Assembly: GCA_022702545.1 (NCBI GenBank)
Contig: JAHRBC010000004.1
Span: 1,922,001 to 1,986,000 of the forward strand
Direction of reading: 5' to 3'
Length of the DNA stretch: 64,000 nucleotides
Source of the DNA: Phycomyces nitens
Taxonomy: Eukaryota > Mucoromycota > Mucoromycetes > Mucorales > Phycomycetaceae
Shown here in pieces: positions 1-12,086 of the stretch (position 1 is its first letter; each line of letters begins with the position of its first letter). The translations under genes were made by a program, and so were the position numbers. Under the pieces are notes generated by a model, which was not told where the DNA came from, made no database searches, and saw only the letters and a list, made by a program, of their open reading frames with translations.

Positions 1-284
1 TGCTCCTCAAGTTCCTTCAATCCGAGAATAAAGTGGTATGTCAAACTGAGTCCAGGAAATTGACATACATATCAACGACCACTAATGATTGGCTGTTTAG
101 TTTATGGTACCTGTGCTAGCTAAACTCCTTTACCTCAACCAAGATGAAACAGATGAACTCCAAAAGGCAGTGATTACGTAGACCTGTAGAATATTTTTTT
201 ACAAGATATATAAAGAGACTCTGCTTTTTAATATAATATTCAAACGTTCATCTTCTTTTACTCTCTTTTTCTTTTGATAAAAAA
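1..284 (+). promoter_or_regulatory. Upstream region of the lectin-CipC gene with TATA box
   Basis: No coding sequence is seen here. A TATA-like motif (gatatataaag) lies at about 206-215, roughly 75 nt before the start codon at 285. A pyrimidine-rich stretch follows at about 249-275, as is common just upstream of fungal start codons. Confidence 0.5.
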
Positions 285-1653
285 ATGTCTGGATTTCCCA
301 CCGATTGCTATTTTTACCTTGAATCCCTTGGCACAGACTTGGTTCTGGATGTTTATAACGGAGCTGTTAAAGTAATAAACACAATAGACGCCATTTGGCC
401 AAGAGGGCTTACTAACAATATTAACTGCAGGAAGATGCCATCTTGATTATCTGGACCATGAAGACCCAGGACAACGAGAATCAGGTAACAGAAATCCTTT
501 TTTTAAAAAAGAAAGTGTCTTTTAATCAAATCATATCCCAAAGCTATGGCGTAGTGAGGATGGCTTCTTGATCAATAAGAAGAGTAATCTCGGTAAGTCT
601 ACAAGAGAATTCTTGGAATTCTGGCATGATAACCAAACCTTATGATCCTATAGTCATTGATGTTCGTGGAGGTAAGCTAAACTTGGAAGATTGGTCTTTT
701 GGACAACTTGGCGCGTATGCGTTTGCCCCAGAATAATCTAAAATTGTCGCAAGGTGAATTAAAGTCGGACACACCTCTTGTGCAATATAATCGTAAAATG
801 ACCATGTAAGAAGAATGTTTTACAAGAACTCAATCTAACTGATCACCACAGGGCACACAACCAGCGATGGGGATTCCGTAATGGTTTTGTGTATGTTTTG
901 GCTGATCCCACCCTTGTATTGGATGTCAAGGTAAGTGTGCCAAGGTCGATTTGGACCATTTTGACACCAGCGATCGCACTCTTAGGGAGGAAAGAAGAAG
1001 GATGGAAAAAAGGTGATCCTTTATGAACGCAAGGAAGATGACAATGTCAATCAGCAATGGAGAATTGTCCCATGTGGTGACTACCACCACAAAACACCCC
1101 AGGAGGCTTTGGCTGCTTATTCTATGCCACCCCAATATGCTCAGCAGCAGCCATATGGCCAACAGAACCCTTATCCTCCCCAGAACAGCTCTTATGGAGG
1201 TGCTCCAGGTTATGGTATTCCTGACAACCAGAGTCCCCGTGTTCCATATGGACAACAGTCCAATGTATTGCCTTATGAGCAAGGTAACCATGATGATTAA
1301 AGAGAGTACTTTAGGATGCTTATTGAAATATGCAATCGATTTCCATGATATCAATAGCTCAGGAAGCACACAAGCAGGTGTATGAAGAACGCAAGGCCCA
1401 TTTGTCCCACCAAGTCATTGCTGGTGCAGCTGGTTATGAAGCAGTCAAGGCCTATATTTCACACCAAGAATCCCAGGGAAAGCCTGTCAACCACCAGTTT
1501 GCTAAAAAAGCAATTGCTGGTCTTGTAGCTGCCCAGATGCTCAAATTTGCAGAAGAACATGACTGGAGTGGCAGTGACAAGGAAAAGGCTACCCGTGAAG
1601 CAGAGCTGGCTGCAGATAACTACTTTACCAGAGAGATCAACTCTCGACAGTAA
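285..1653 (+). CDS. Ricin-type beta-trefoil lectin fused to a CipC/DUF3759-like domain
   Basis: This is a spliced gene of about eight exons encoding roughly 310 residues. The N-terminal two thirds is a ricin-type beta-trefoil (carbohydrate-binding) module with repeated units of the form LDVYNG, IDVRGG and LVLDVK. The pieces join in frame across introns at about 372-430, 485-543, 593-661 and further on. A Gln/Pro/Tyr-rich linker (about 1120-1280) leads, after an intron at about 1284-1361, to a C-terminal domain matching the CipC/DUF3759 family. Features of that domain are GAAGYEAVKAY, a central KPVNHQFAKKAIAG and an acidic, tryptophan-containing end. No signal peptide is evident, so the protein is probably cytosolic. 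CipC proteins are known as stress- and antibiotic-induced fungal proteins of unknown biochemistry. Domain identities are strong by motif; function is not established. Confidence 0.8.
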
Positions 1654-2077
1654 GCTTAGCATAATTAATTGTCTATTGTTTTGCAGATGATTATGAAATA
1701 AAGAGTTGTTTTTGCACATCTGAATCGACAACACACACACACACTTGATTTTCTCTGCTGTAATTGATATGCAGAGAATAAATATTGGACAAATATTAAA
1801 TTTCCAACAAGGCTTTTTTTTTAAAAAGCTAAACTCAACTATTGATGTCCAAACTCTCGTTACTTTTACACCATCTAAATGACCATACCATTAGTTCCAA
1901 GGATTCTTGGTAAAAGAAACCCTTGGATTTTTATGTTAAGATGCCAGACGCAAAGGGACAAGTGACTGCTAAAATATACCATGCTACCAACTCTGGTAAA
2001 GTCGCTTGAGTGATAAAATGAAGCGAGAATTTCTTTTTTTTTTATTAATAGGAAAGCATACGCGTCAATAATATACA
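1654..2077. other. Intergenic spacer between lectin-CipC gene and SAP18
   Basis: A poly(A)-signal-like AATAAA sits at about 1697-1702, just after the upstream stop codon. A short (CA)n tract lies at about 1731-1744. No further gene is visible. Confidence 0.5.
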
Positions 2078-3002
2078 ATGTCGACACCTATTGATCGTGA
2101 AAAGGTAATCATCATTTACCAAGTATTCTATTCATCCAATCCATGCACTATCCATAACAACTATCAAATGTGGTCTCTTTATATATAAAAAAAGAGAAAG
2201 AGAGAGAGAGAAAAAGGGGGTGGATCATGAGGTGGAATACCAACCATGTTCATGGTCTGATTACATTCCAGGCACTTTCTTGTTCAGTTTGATTTAATGT
2301 ATCCAATGGCGCTGTAGGAATGCCCTTTTTTGCTGAGAGTATTCACCAAGCAAGGTGCTCATCACAGGTGACAAACGAGAGATTTAGAATTGTGATGGAT
2401 GGAATCAGCAACTAATGAATCTTTATATAGACTCAACGAATTCACTGTCGAAAACACACCTTCTGCGGATGAATTACAACTTTATACATGGTAATATGAT
2501 CCTAGCAAACATCCTCTGGAGGGTTTTTTTTTCTTTTTGGGGAATTGGGATATTCAAAATAGAATCTCATCTCTAAATCTCTAGGAGAAATGCAACACTC
2601 GATGAACTTGCCCAGTTGATCCAGCAAGTAATTCCCGAAGCCCAGCATCACGACGCGCGCATTTCTTTCCGTCTCGTTTACCTCGACAGCGCACGCGCAA
2701 CCTTTCTTTATCGTGACCTTGGTAGAATTCTGACCTCGAAGCCTTCGCCTGACCAGACAAAGACACTTGAGGATTGCAACTTCTTTATTGGCGACTACCT
2801 TGATGTAGCAATATTTATTGGACCACCTCCTGTCAGACAGGATGCTCGTCCTGGAAGAGAAGGCAGATTCAACCGCAACCCACGCTTTGGTGGACCTAGA
2901 GGCAACGATCGTGAACCACGAGAGCAGAGATTTGGAAGAGACAGAGACACTAGAGACAGTCGGCCAGCCTTTGGAAACAACAGAAGAGGAGATCGCTTCT
3001 AA
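2078..3002 (+). CDS. SAP18: Sin3-associated polypeptide SAP18
   Basis: Four exons (2078-2104, about 2319-2368, about 2431-2491, 2585-3002) join without frame breaks into about 184 residues. The SAP18 fold is recognisable by the CPFLLRVF strand, the KQGAHHR loop, the LQLYTWRNATL segment and a Phe-Arg-rich final strand. SAP18 has a ubiquitin-like fold and acts in the nucleus in the Sin3 histone deacetylase complex and in the splicing-linked ASAP complex. The last 50 or so residues are an Arg/Gly/Asp-rich tail, longer than in the animal protein, suggesting RNA or protein contacts. The start at 2078 is the first ATG and puts the conserved core near the N-terminus. Confidence 0.9.
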
Positions 3003-3373
3003 AAGAGAATATTATATACATACAAAAAAGAAAAGGTGCCGAGTGATATTCAAGGACTCTAAATATATTAAAAAAAAAAGCCCAAAAAATACGGTATAAT
3101 AATGTAAAAAAAAAAGAAAAAGAGTCTTTTAATGGTGATCGTGCTCTTGAACTGCTTTAAAATAACAGCAAGACAAACGTACTCTGTGTCTTGAGAACCA
3201 TTTGAAGAGGATGTAATAAGAAAATAAAGAATCCGAAAAACATGGTGATAAAGGCGGTGAATGAATTTCGAAAAAGAGCCAAGCACCATCCATCTGAACA
3301 CCATGGCTTCTGTACCCCTCTCCCTCTCTCTCTCTTTAGAAGGCTTTCGTTTCTCATATTTAATTTTACGCGC

Positions 3374-3392
3374 TCTTTTTATATATATAAAC
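3374..3392 (+). promoter_or_regulatory. TATA box of the CHS5 gene
   Basis: An atatatataa run at about 3381-3390 lies some 65-75 nt before the CHS5 start codon at 3455. It is the only TATA element in the 450-nt spacer after SAP18. The position is typical; its use is inferred. Confidence 0.45.
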
Positions 3393-3454
3393 CAAGAATA
3401 CCCTCTCTGTCGGTCCACTTTTCCTTATATTCTATATCTTAATACCAAAACCTC

Positions 3455-4444
3455 ATGACATCCGTACAGTTCACAGTTGGCAAGCTTGATGCTGGCATGG
3501 TAAATGAATAGAACAACAAACTCCTCTCGTGCCAAGCCCACACAGCCTATTCATGTATTAATTTCGCTATCAATAGGCCATTCTGTTAACAGAAGATCAT
3601 CATCTGATCGAATTCCCCTCTCTTCTTCTTCCTAATGGCGTAACTTCCGGAAGCATCGTCAATATTGCCGTCACCCGCAACGTGTCTGAGGAGGAGAAAA
3701 AGATGCAAGAGTTTTGGGATCTTCAGGAAAAGATACTGATGGAATTCGGTAATGCCGAGCCCGAAAGACCTGTCTTGCGAGTCAAGAATATCACCCAGAC
3801 CTCACTTATACTCGAGTGGGATCCTCTTGTTCTTCACACTGCTACTCTTAGATCGCTTAGTATCTACAAGAATGATACCAAGGTTACTCAGGTAATGTCA
3901 ATTTCTTTAAAATGCCCCAAATGTATCTAGGATCATGATTCAAACCTTCTGTCTCTATAGCATGTCCAGAGCGAGACAAATGTTGCCAAGTTGTCTGGTC
4001 TAGAGGTCGATCATGAATTTGAGTTTCATATTGTCATAAAGACAACTGCTGGTAGTTATGAGTCCAATCGAGTCATTGCACGCACCCACACAATGGAGGA
4101 CTTGACGGGTATTCGGGTAGCCTTTGGTATGTTTGAGGAACCCGAGCCCGCAATCACCGAACTCAAGGCACTGGTCAAGAAGATGGGTGCTACTTGGACA
4201 GACGAGGTAGACAGCGAGACCACTCATTTGTTAGCCCAATTGCCAGGCGGGCCAGGATATGACCAGGCTGTAAGATACTCTATACCGATTGTTAAGCCAG
4301 ACTGGCTTGTTCAGTGCAACAAGAACAAGAAGATCCAAGTGAGTTTTTTTTTTAAATTATATTGCTTGATGTTTGCTAATATTCTTTACATCTTTCCAGT
4401 CTGCTCTTCCGTACTATATTGTTAGTGTCCACAATAATCACTAA
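3455..4444 (+). CDS. CHS5: Chs5-like exomer scaffold (FN3-BRCT), short form
   Basis: Exons 3455-3499, 3577-3891, 3961-4338 and 4400-4444 give 260 residues. The order matches yeast Chs5: an N-terminal dimerisation segment (FTVGKLDAGMAILL, about residues 5-50), a fibronectin type III domain (about 75-165) and a BRCT domain (about 170-255, with the VKPDWLVQC helix). Chs5 is the scaffold of exomer, which exports chitin synthase and other cargo from the trans-Golgi network. The BRCT-FN3 pair binds Arf1-GTP. The protein ends about 20 residues after the BRCT helix, so it lacks the long charged, repetitive tail of ascomycete Chs5. The terminal exon is short but in frame and reaches a stop at 4442-4444. 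A missed downstream exon is possible, though none is visible. Confidence 0.85.
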
Positions 4445-4896
4445 GCTTTGTTTTATCTCTCTCTCTCTCTTGATTTTCTTGATTTTCCCTGTGAAATTAT
4501 TTCTTTTTTTATGTGTCCGTGAATGTGTGTGGAGCACCTGTATGCAAAAATGAAGCTGATGGGTTGCCTTGTGTTTCTTAATCATATATTCTTTTTTATA
4601 TATTTATTTGGAGGGTTGCCAAAGAGAGAGAGAGAGAGTTCTTCTTTCTAATATCCACTCTCGTTTATTTCTATTTGGTTTTTATAGAGACAATTGTCCT
4701 GCTGATGAATTCGCCATCCCATGGAACCCGTCAATAAAATTGTGTATCTCTTATTGGTAAAGTTGGAACAAGAGCTTATGTCTCCATCTTCTTTGCTCCC
4801 TTATAACCTAATCAATCGATATTCAACGTTTATAGTCATTCGTCTAAAGCAAAAAATTAATATTACAAGGCGACACTCTTTTTTTTCAACTAATAG

Positions 4897-4927
<31 letters not shown>

Positions 4928-5630
4928 TGAGATAAAAAACGATCAATGTTTCAATATTTTTTGCTGTTTTTTTGGTTATTGAATTTTGTTTGCGAGCTCA
5001 GGCTCTGTATTACAGAAGAAGCTGGATCAATTCCATGAATGCCTTCAGAATAAATACCCATTTACATCCCCCCTCCTTTTTTCTTTACTAGTATTCTTCA
5101 TATTTTATTATACCTGGAAATTATGGAAAATGACACAGTGTACTGGTTTGAGTGACATGCTGTTTCATTTATAGATTATTATTTTTCTTCAATCTACCGA
5201 GAATTACAGCTAGCACGTAATAATAATAATAAAAGAATCCAGAAAAAATATTTGGCATATCATGTTTTCTACAGGACTTTGCGACCTACAAACCAAAGAC
5301 TACATTTGATAGTGTAGAATCACAGTTTATTCTGCATCATGTCAAGGGAATAGTTGCCAAATAGTGGCTATTATTAAAGACGCAAAGAATATACGCCATA
5401 CTAACCACATTTTCTATTAAACAATGATTTAGTACTATAGGGTCATGAAACTCGACCCATATTTACTCCATACAGCTCTTGACTACATTGTCTTTTTATC
5501 ACTCAAATGGCCACTCTAAAAAAAAAGAAAAAAAAAAGATAAATACAAAACTGATATATTGGTATATAAACACTCTTGAAATAAGTTTTTGTACACTTTG
5601 CATATTCATCATTCAATCTTTTAACTTGCA
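4445..5630. other. Non-coding spacer with an AAT microsatellite
   Basis: The spacer is AT-rich with many in-frame stops. It has a (TC/GA)n patch near 4455-4475 and an (AAT)n run at about 4896-4926. A TATA-like tatataaa at about 5563-5570 probably serves the gene starting at 5631. No convincing gene is seen. Confidence 0.5.
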
Positions 5631-6217
5631 ATGTCCCAGACCAACAACACTTTGCAGAGACTAGGCTCTTTGGAAGACAGTGTCAAGGACTTGTCTAATA
5701 GGATGGACACTTGTGAGACCAAAGTCAGTCAGCTTGAGTAAGTAGATCTCTTTTATGCTATACACTTGCTAAACATTTGACTCGCCAATAAATGTATAGA
5801 GCAAAGTTTAGCGGAATGAACGTGGGCGACTCTAATGTTCTTTTATACCCCACGCCAAAGCGTCTTAACGGTAGAGATACTCGCCTTGAGACGATCAGAG
5901 AGATTATTCAAAAAGAGAATAGGCTATCTTACTCCCAGGCAGATGCTATGCTAAAGGAATTTGGTCCAGTTGCTCATGAGCTCTTGAGAAACTATATCCA
6001 AAAGATTCGAAGCAGCAGAGCAAGAATCCCGGTCCGTTGGATAGACGTGGGTGATGATGACAAGGAAAAGATATTCCATATAATCGAGGAAGGTGGAAAG
6101 GAGCAGAATATTCCTTTATATCTCTGTGAAAAGTCTTGGGGAGCCAGATGTTTGGCTCAGCAGCGTTGGGGGAAGGCTCGTACTGAAGTATACTCAGACT
6201 CTGGTAACTCTAAATGA
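5631..6217 (+). CDS. Hypothetical protein with N-terminal coiled coil
   Basis: Two exons (5631-5737 and 5800-6217) give 174 residues. The first 36 residues have a heptad-like pattern (LQRLGSLEDSVKDLSNRM), suggesting a short coiled coil and oligomerisation. The rest is charged and helical, with a segment resembling a small DNA- or protein-binding helical domain (ETIREIIQKENRLSYSQAD and downstream). It ends in a Ser/Asp tail. I do not recognise the family. Clean splicing, a TATA box 60 nt upstream and the absence of stops support a real gene, possibly one restricted to this fungal lineage. Confidence 0.65.
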
Positions 6218-8859
6218 TAAAAAAAAATAATAATAAAAAAAAACAAGAATCTGCCTGCTACTCATATTGCAACAATCAAAGCAATTATGTCTTGAATAAA
6301 TAAATAAATATATATATGTATATTTTGTCTTGAAAAAAAAAACTGCCATTCAGTAAACCACTTTTTCTCTCGGATACAACAAGTCAGAGCAGGGTTTTGG
6401 GTATATATTTTATCCTTGGTTTCTTTATTATGATCAACTGTAATCGAAATCAGACCATTATCCTGAGAAACCATAGGTCTTTTTGTCAGGCTAGTATTCT
6501 TTAATTTCTCTAGGTCATCCTCCTTTATCATTTCCCCTACCTTTGTATGTATATGGCTTACACTGACGATCAATAGTATGAATATACAAAGGACTTATTT
6601 TGAGTATTATTTATTCATTCGTATAGATACTAAAGGCATGCTTACATTTGAATAATAAATAATAATAATAAGAATAATAATAATAATAAACCTAGTTGTT
6701 TATTTCTCAACTCTAATTTTCATTTAATTTTATTAAAGCTTTTCATAAACAAAAACAAAAAGGCATATTTGGAAACAAAGGAGTGTTGGATACGTACGTC
6801 TGAATAGAATTCCTTTTTAATTAATAAAAAAAAGTAAAGACCAAGGAGTATAATGGAATCCCAAAGTGCCAAATAAATGCAGGCTAGTATTGATATGTTT
6901 TGAATCTTCTTTTTTTTTTGTGTTCGTGAGATTCTGGTGTGAGATTCGCAATAAATTCTCATTGTGTTTAGTGTTTTTATAAAAAAGATTGTCGGTACAA
7001 TAAAATTGTGTCGGGTATTGCATCGTAGTTGTCGTGATTTAAATAATGACTCGCCGAACTTTTATTCTTGCCTTTGGAGTATGTGTTTTTGTTTGATCAA
7101 GATTTTGACACAACACTAACCAAAACATTTGGGAATTGAGTGATAATGGGGTATCCAAAGTTTTGTGCGCGCGTGTGTATGCGTGTGTTTTAAAGAGGAT
7201 AGTGGGTGGGCGGCTTTTATTCATGTGCCATTGTTTGGTTTTGCTGCTAGCTTTCAATTTCTCTTTGTAGAATTGTCTCGAGAGTTTTATGTCATTCTTG
7301 CTGTTTAGTTCATCTGCTGTTGTCTAGCTCGGCATCATCCTTTCTTTTAGAGATTGGCGGTCTTTATGTATTATTGATCCGTTGTTGATTAGACCTTTTG
7401 ACGCCAATCTCCTTGGCATAAAACGGGATTGTTTTATGTATGGACCGTCCAAGGTTCCAATGAAGTTTTGAGTTTATTCGGCAATGATGAGATTGGAGCT
7501 ATAATACGCGACATTCGGATTTTCCACTTTTAATTCATCGATTGTATGTTACTCTTAATGGTACACCCAGATACAATAAGCACAAGCCCAAGATGCCTTG
7601 TCAAACACCTCACTTAATCAATCAATCAATCAATCAAAAAAATTAAAGCACAAGACGTTCGACATTGGGCTATATTGATGCGGAATCCATAGATACTTTT
7701 GACAGTTATCTTGCACAGACCCCCCACCATCTCTGAAATGTCAAATCTTCTTGTTGAATTGGATACCGAAACCAAACAGTCTAGGTTGGACAAGTAAAAC
7801 TTTATGTTCATGCCCCAAGCTCCATACTTTTGCATCACCTCACTAGATGGAATGCTTTTTTTAGATAGTTTGAAATACAAGACGGAACACGGTAAATAGC
7901 GAAAGCTTATCTGTTGACCCAAAGAAGACCCAGAGAAGAAAAAAGAAAAAAAAAACTTGTTGGGATGTTACCAATAAAAGAATAATAGTAATAATCATAA
8001 TATTCGCCTGTCACTCTACAATGACAAACCTTACAAGCCTAGGAGAAATTTTTTTTAGGTGGTGAGATATTTGATGTTGACAATACAAAGTAGATAGATT
8101 CTTTGCCACCCTTTAAAACTTTTGAATCCATTTTATTGGCTCACATGTCGAGAATGACAGCTTTGGTCTGTTGATTTCTATCTTGTACGATGGACCAAGG
8201 TATGCTTTTTTAATACAATGTTAAATTGTGTCTTGGCAATACCAAAATGTCAACATGGCCAATATTTTTTTTATACAGAAAAAAAAAAGTATCATGTCAA
8301 AGGAGCTTCACAAGCTTCCTTGGCGACTGATAACCTTGCGCATTTGTAACCATGCCAACGGACTTTTGAATCAACATGTAAAAAAGAAAAAAGGTTGTCC
8401 AGACCGTCTGTATTCATTTTGACCCACGTAATCATTACCAGAGGCCCTTTATTCTGCAGTACTCGATGCTATAAAGCGTCCTGTTACCAAAGTAAATCAA
8501 CCTGTCTAAAATATATATAAAAAAACGTCTCTATAAACAAAACAATCATTTTCTTCTTCTTCTTTTTTGCAGGTTTGAAAAATGTTCTTCTCTGCATTTT
8601 CAACCATTTGGTACATCAGCGGAGTATTATATTTATAAAGTCCAGTTTTGTGCTTATAGCCAATAGAAACATATTATATCTTAAAAATTGCCATAGATAG
8701 GTAAAAGATTGGGTTTAAAACAAGTGAAGAGTAGAAATAGAAATGCGACAAGTAGGTTTTTGGAAAGCGAAAGATTTGTTTTAAAGGACGACAAGAGTTA
8801 TCCTTACGACGACTGGAGGAAGCGCTGTACATTCATTCATGAGTGAAAAGGATAGGTTA
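6218..8859. other. Largely non-coding region with a possible decayed gene at about 7047-8200
   Basis: The region holds several AAT/TAA microsatellites (about 6651-6690, and near 7976-7995) and no intact gene. Coding-like fragments appear on the plus strand: MTRRTFILAFG at 7047 followed by a GTATGT donor, NLLGIKRDCFMYGPSKVP near 7405-7460, YIDAESIDTFDSYLAQTP near 7670-7720, and NDSFGLLISILYDGP near 8152-8200. They lie in different frames separated by stops, and I could not join them with plausible introns. I read them as a pseudogene or a poorly resolved gene, not as a confident call. Confidence 0.3.
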
Positions 8860-9945
8860 CTATTGGTGATTGCCATCTGCTTCTGTCACACGGCTTCCAT
8901 TGGACCGGGTTCTCCAATAGTCCTTATTAACAGGTGCTGATTGTTGTGGTACATTGTACGGATACACAGTTGAATGTGGCTGTGGATTACCAAACGGCAT
9001 TGAATAGGACATGGAGTCCACATACGAGTGCTCATTCTCTAGTGATGGGCCAACAGACAAGCCAGGCGTATCTGTATAGGTCTAGGGTACGCAGAGCAGC
9101 AATAGATAGATAGATATATATAAATATACAAAGATATCAGAAACAACTCTTTTCTGGGCGACTCATAAACATCGATTGGTCTTTATATAAAAAAAACCTC
9201 AATAGTCTTTCCCTCTCTCTTTTTTTTTATTGATTGTTTCATTCTCATCACTTTATATCTGCTTTTATTGATGGCGGCTGTTTACCTTTCGTGGATAGTT
9301 GCCATAGGAGGCCTCTATGGGTGACTAGATGGTACGATCAATCGATAAATAAACAAATACACATGTTTTATAGATGAAATGAAACTTACCGGACCAAGTG
9401 ACATGGAGGAGTTGGCCTGTACGCTGTTGACTGGCGCAGGCGTGGGAGGAGCGGATACATTAACAGGTATGTCAGGTATAGATAGATCGGAGGTGGTTTC
9501 TGGTGCGTTGAGACATGATTGGATAAGGTTCTTTCCTTCTGGTTTCATGACAATCGGTTGGAGTTTTGGCGTAGTGAATGTGTAGACCAGACCTGTCTCT
9601 GATACCACAAGCAAGAGCACCTGTGTACCAGTAAGAGTCGATAGCTCATAGGCCTATTGAAACATATAAATTAGACGCAAATAAGGGATCCTTGACCAAC
9701 ACTTGAAAACTTGCCTTTTTCATGATACCAGCCTTTCGCTTGGAAAAGGTGATGTGCCGTCTGGACTTATCTTCAATGTATTCAATTTTGATTTTGCGTC
9801 GACCACTACGCTTATCTGGTTTCTGGTCGTCAGAGTCGTCTTCTTCATCGGCCAAAGGCGCGGTGGTGTTATGGTGGGCATGGTGGGGACCTGGGGCTTG
9901 GTTGAACATGAAGGTTGGTGGCGGGAAATAGCTTGCGGACTGCAT
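8860..9945 (-). CDS. MCM1: SRF/MCM1-type MADS-box transcription factor
   Basis: Four exons (9945-9715, 9653-9390, one of 13 codons near 9327-9289, and 9081-8860) give about 251 residues. The MADS domain starts at about residue 48 with GRRKIKIEYIEDKSRRHITF and continues across intron 1 into KKAYELSTLTGTQ, the exact SRF/Mcm1 sequence at that point. An acidic patch (about residues 33-41) precedes it, and a low-complexity Pro/Ser/Tyr tail follows. Type I (SRF) MADS proteins dimerise on CC(A/T)6GG boxes and recruit partner factors. Intron 1 uses a GC donor (see findings). It lies 268 nt downstream of the end of the SKN7-like gene on the same strand. In yeast both factors answer to the Sln1 phosphorelay, but a functional tie here is only suggested. 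Confidence 0.9.
9654..9714 (-). other. GC-AG intron in the MADS-box gene
   Basis: The 61-nt intron begins GCAAGT after exon bases AAG and ends in TAG. Only this junction gives the invariant KKAYELS of the MADS domain. The nearby GT alternatives break the frame. Confidence 0.85.
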
Positions 9946-10213
9946 GAGGATAGTTGCTTATTTAAGGACGAAGAGATCGACTTGGTCGGTGCGCCAAGAA
10001 GATAAAATGGAGGTCGGGATTGGAAAGAGGGCTCAAAGGGGAGTGGGGGGACTATTTTATAGGTGATGAAGGGATCTTTAGGATAGGAGAGAAAGAAGGA
10101 GGACCAAAGAATGGGATTCGCCGAGTTCTTTAATCATTGAATCTCTCGAGTGATTCCCATTCGTTGCATGAGTGTTGCGGCTATGGAATCTTGTGTTACT
10201 GGGATAATGGCAG
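9946..10213. other. Spacer between SKN7-like 3' end and MADS-box start
   Basis: These 268 nt carry the promoter and 5' leader of the MADS-box gene (minus strand). No gene is visible. The stretch is relatively GC-rich for this window. Confidence 0.4.
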
Positions 10214-12086
10214 TCAAAGGTTGCCAGCCGCATACTTATCAACCGGGAGGGTATAGACTTCTGCACTTGGCTGTTTTCCCTTGCCTTCCAACCCGCCAAG
10301 GCGAAGATGGGTGCAAAAGTGATCGAGGATGCCGAGGACCATGTGTTGGTCGAGTGGTTTGCAGAGACAGCCATTCATGCCGCTATCAAGGCAGTGTTGG
10401 ATGTCTGCTGTGGTCTGGCTGGCCGTGACAGAGACGATGGGTGTCCAGGAGTCGTATGTCCGGATATTTCGTGTTGCCGATATTCCGTCCATGTTGGGCA
10501 TCATGATGTCCTATGGGAAAAGTGGTCAGATCACAATCACCACTTTTTTTCCCTCTCTTCCTTTTACCATCAAAACCATGTCATAGCGATCGGCTCTAAG
10601 CTTAGATATGGCTTCTAGTCCGTCAACTGCGACCTCAATCGTGCAACCTGCAAACTGCAGCATACGGGTAGCCATGGATCGGAAGATCGAGTCATCGTCA
10701 ACCACTAGAATCCTCGGCTGAACTGCCCATCCCCTGGCCGCCTGAAAGAGGTCAACCAGTGGATCGCAGGCCGGGTTTGGGGTGCTGTGGGTGGACGATG
10801 CTATAGAAGACGCAGAAGTGGATGCTGAGCAGTGCAGACCAGTGGATTCTAAAAGAGGACACTGGAGGCACTCTAGGTGTCGCCAGAGCTCTGCCATTTG
10901 GCTTTCGCTGGTCTGTACCACGGCTGTGTGGGACTCCGCGATGCTCTCAAGGGCCTGTATCCGATAGCCCTCGTCAGCCCGCGTCTCACGCCCACACAAC
11001 GCTTTTCTCTCGAGAACAGCGCGACGCATCATTGTTTGGACAGTGCTATCCTGAAGACCCATTGAAGACCTAAGGGTCGCCAGCGTGCCCATCAAAACAC
11101 CGTATCTATGCTTGGTGGCTTGAAGGCGACTGGTCATCATGGACTGTTCTTGCTGCAGCAGTCCGAGTTTGTCTTGCATCATCTTTGCCAGTTTCTGCAA
11201 GGTCTTTATCTCGCTCATTGGCGACTCTGTGCCCTTGGGCTTTGTTCTTGATGGGCCATTTGGCAAGGCAGCTTGTTGAAGAGACTGGCTGTTTGATCGC
11301 CCACTAGGTTTTCTCTATTTCCAATGTAAAAAAAAATAGATTTCTTTTGTTGTTGTTGTGATTACCTACCTTTATGGCTTCCAGGAGATGCTTTTGGTTG
11401 CATTTGAAGTTTGAATGACGAAATTCCCAGATCTAGATCAAGGCAAAACCCGAACCTTGAGAACAGTTGAAGAACAAGAGTTTTATTATTTACCTGGCTC
11501 CCGTTTGATTGATGGCCATCTTCAGTGTTGCGTATCTTATGAAAGTCATACTTGTTCAATTGACGCACAAAACTCGAAAAGTTGGAATGCTTAAAGTGTT
11601 TGGGGAGTATTCGCTGGGCAAATTTACTGGGTTCCTTTACAACAAATGTCTCGCCACTTGTTCCCCAGGACAGAATGTGCGGATATGAATTGTCCTGGAG
11701 CATGCTACAAGTTTCACAAGACATGAAAATTAGGCACCAATATATTGTTGCCAAAAGGACAATGGGCCATTAATCAATTATTTAGCCACAATAAACAGTT
11801 TACAACAAGCAAAGCCAATGCCACCAGCAACAAGGCATCAAATAAATAATAATAATAATAAACCCAAACAGACAAATGAATATAAAATAAAGCATAATGA
11901 TTGAGTGACTGTGCCATATATGCAATCACACATTTTGTTTTTGTTTTTAATCTTATCAAGCTATGCCTACCAGAACAACTTCTTCACAAACTCTGGAGTA
12001 CTACTTTCACCAGAAGGTTCCTGGGAGATTCCTGCCAAACCGGCAAAAGAGTCCAGACACTCTAGTGTTGATGAGGCGTCTTGCAT
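10214..12086 (-). CDS. SKN7: SKN7-like response regulator with HSF DNA-binding domain
   Basis: Five exons (12086-11971, 11704-11494, 11432-11370, 11314-10568, 10510-10214) give 477 residues with all phases consistent. Residues about 33-130 form a heat-shock-factor-type DNA-binding domain ([37 protein letters not shown]). A coiled-coil stretch follows (about 150-230), then a Ser-rich linker and a receiver domain (about 315-450). The receiver starts RILVVDDD. The expected phosphoacceptor is Asp380 (DIMMPNMDG, first residue after the last intron), and the conserved Thr and Lys430 (CLCKPL) are present. Skn7/Prr1 proteins are nuclear end-points of histidine-kinase phosphorelays for oxidative, osmotic and cell-wall stress. 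The start at 12086 places the HSF domain about 30 residues in, similar to other fungal members. Confidence 0.92.

Noticed and set aside
6262..6573. 103-codon minus-strand frame
   Set aside because: No domain and low-complexity C-terminus; no splice partner found.
7626..7922. 98-codon minus-strand frame
   Set aside because: Overlaps the possible plus-strand relic and shows no recognisable family.
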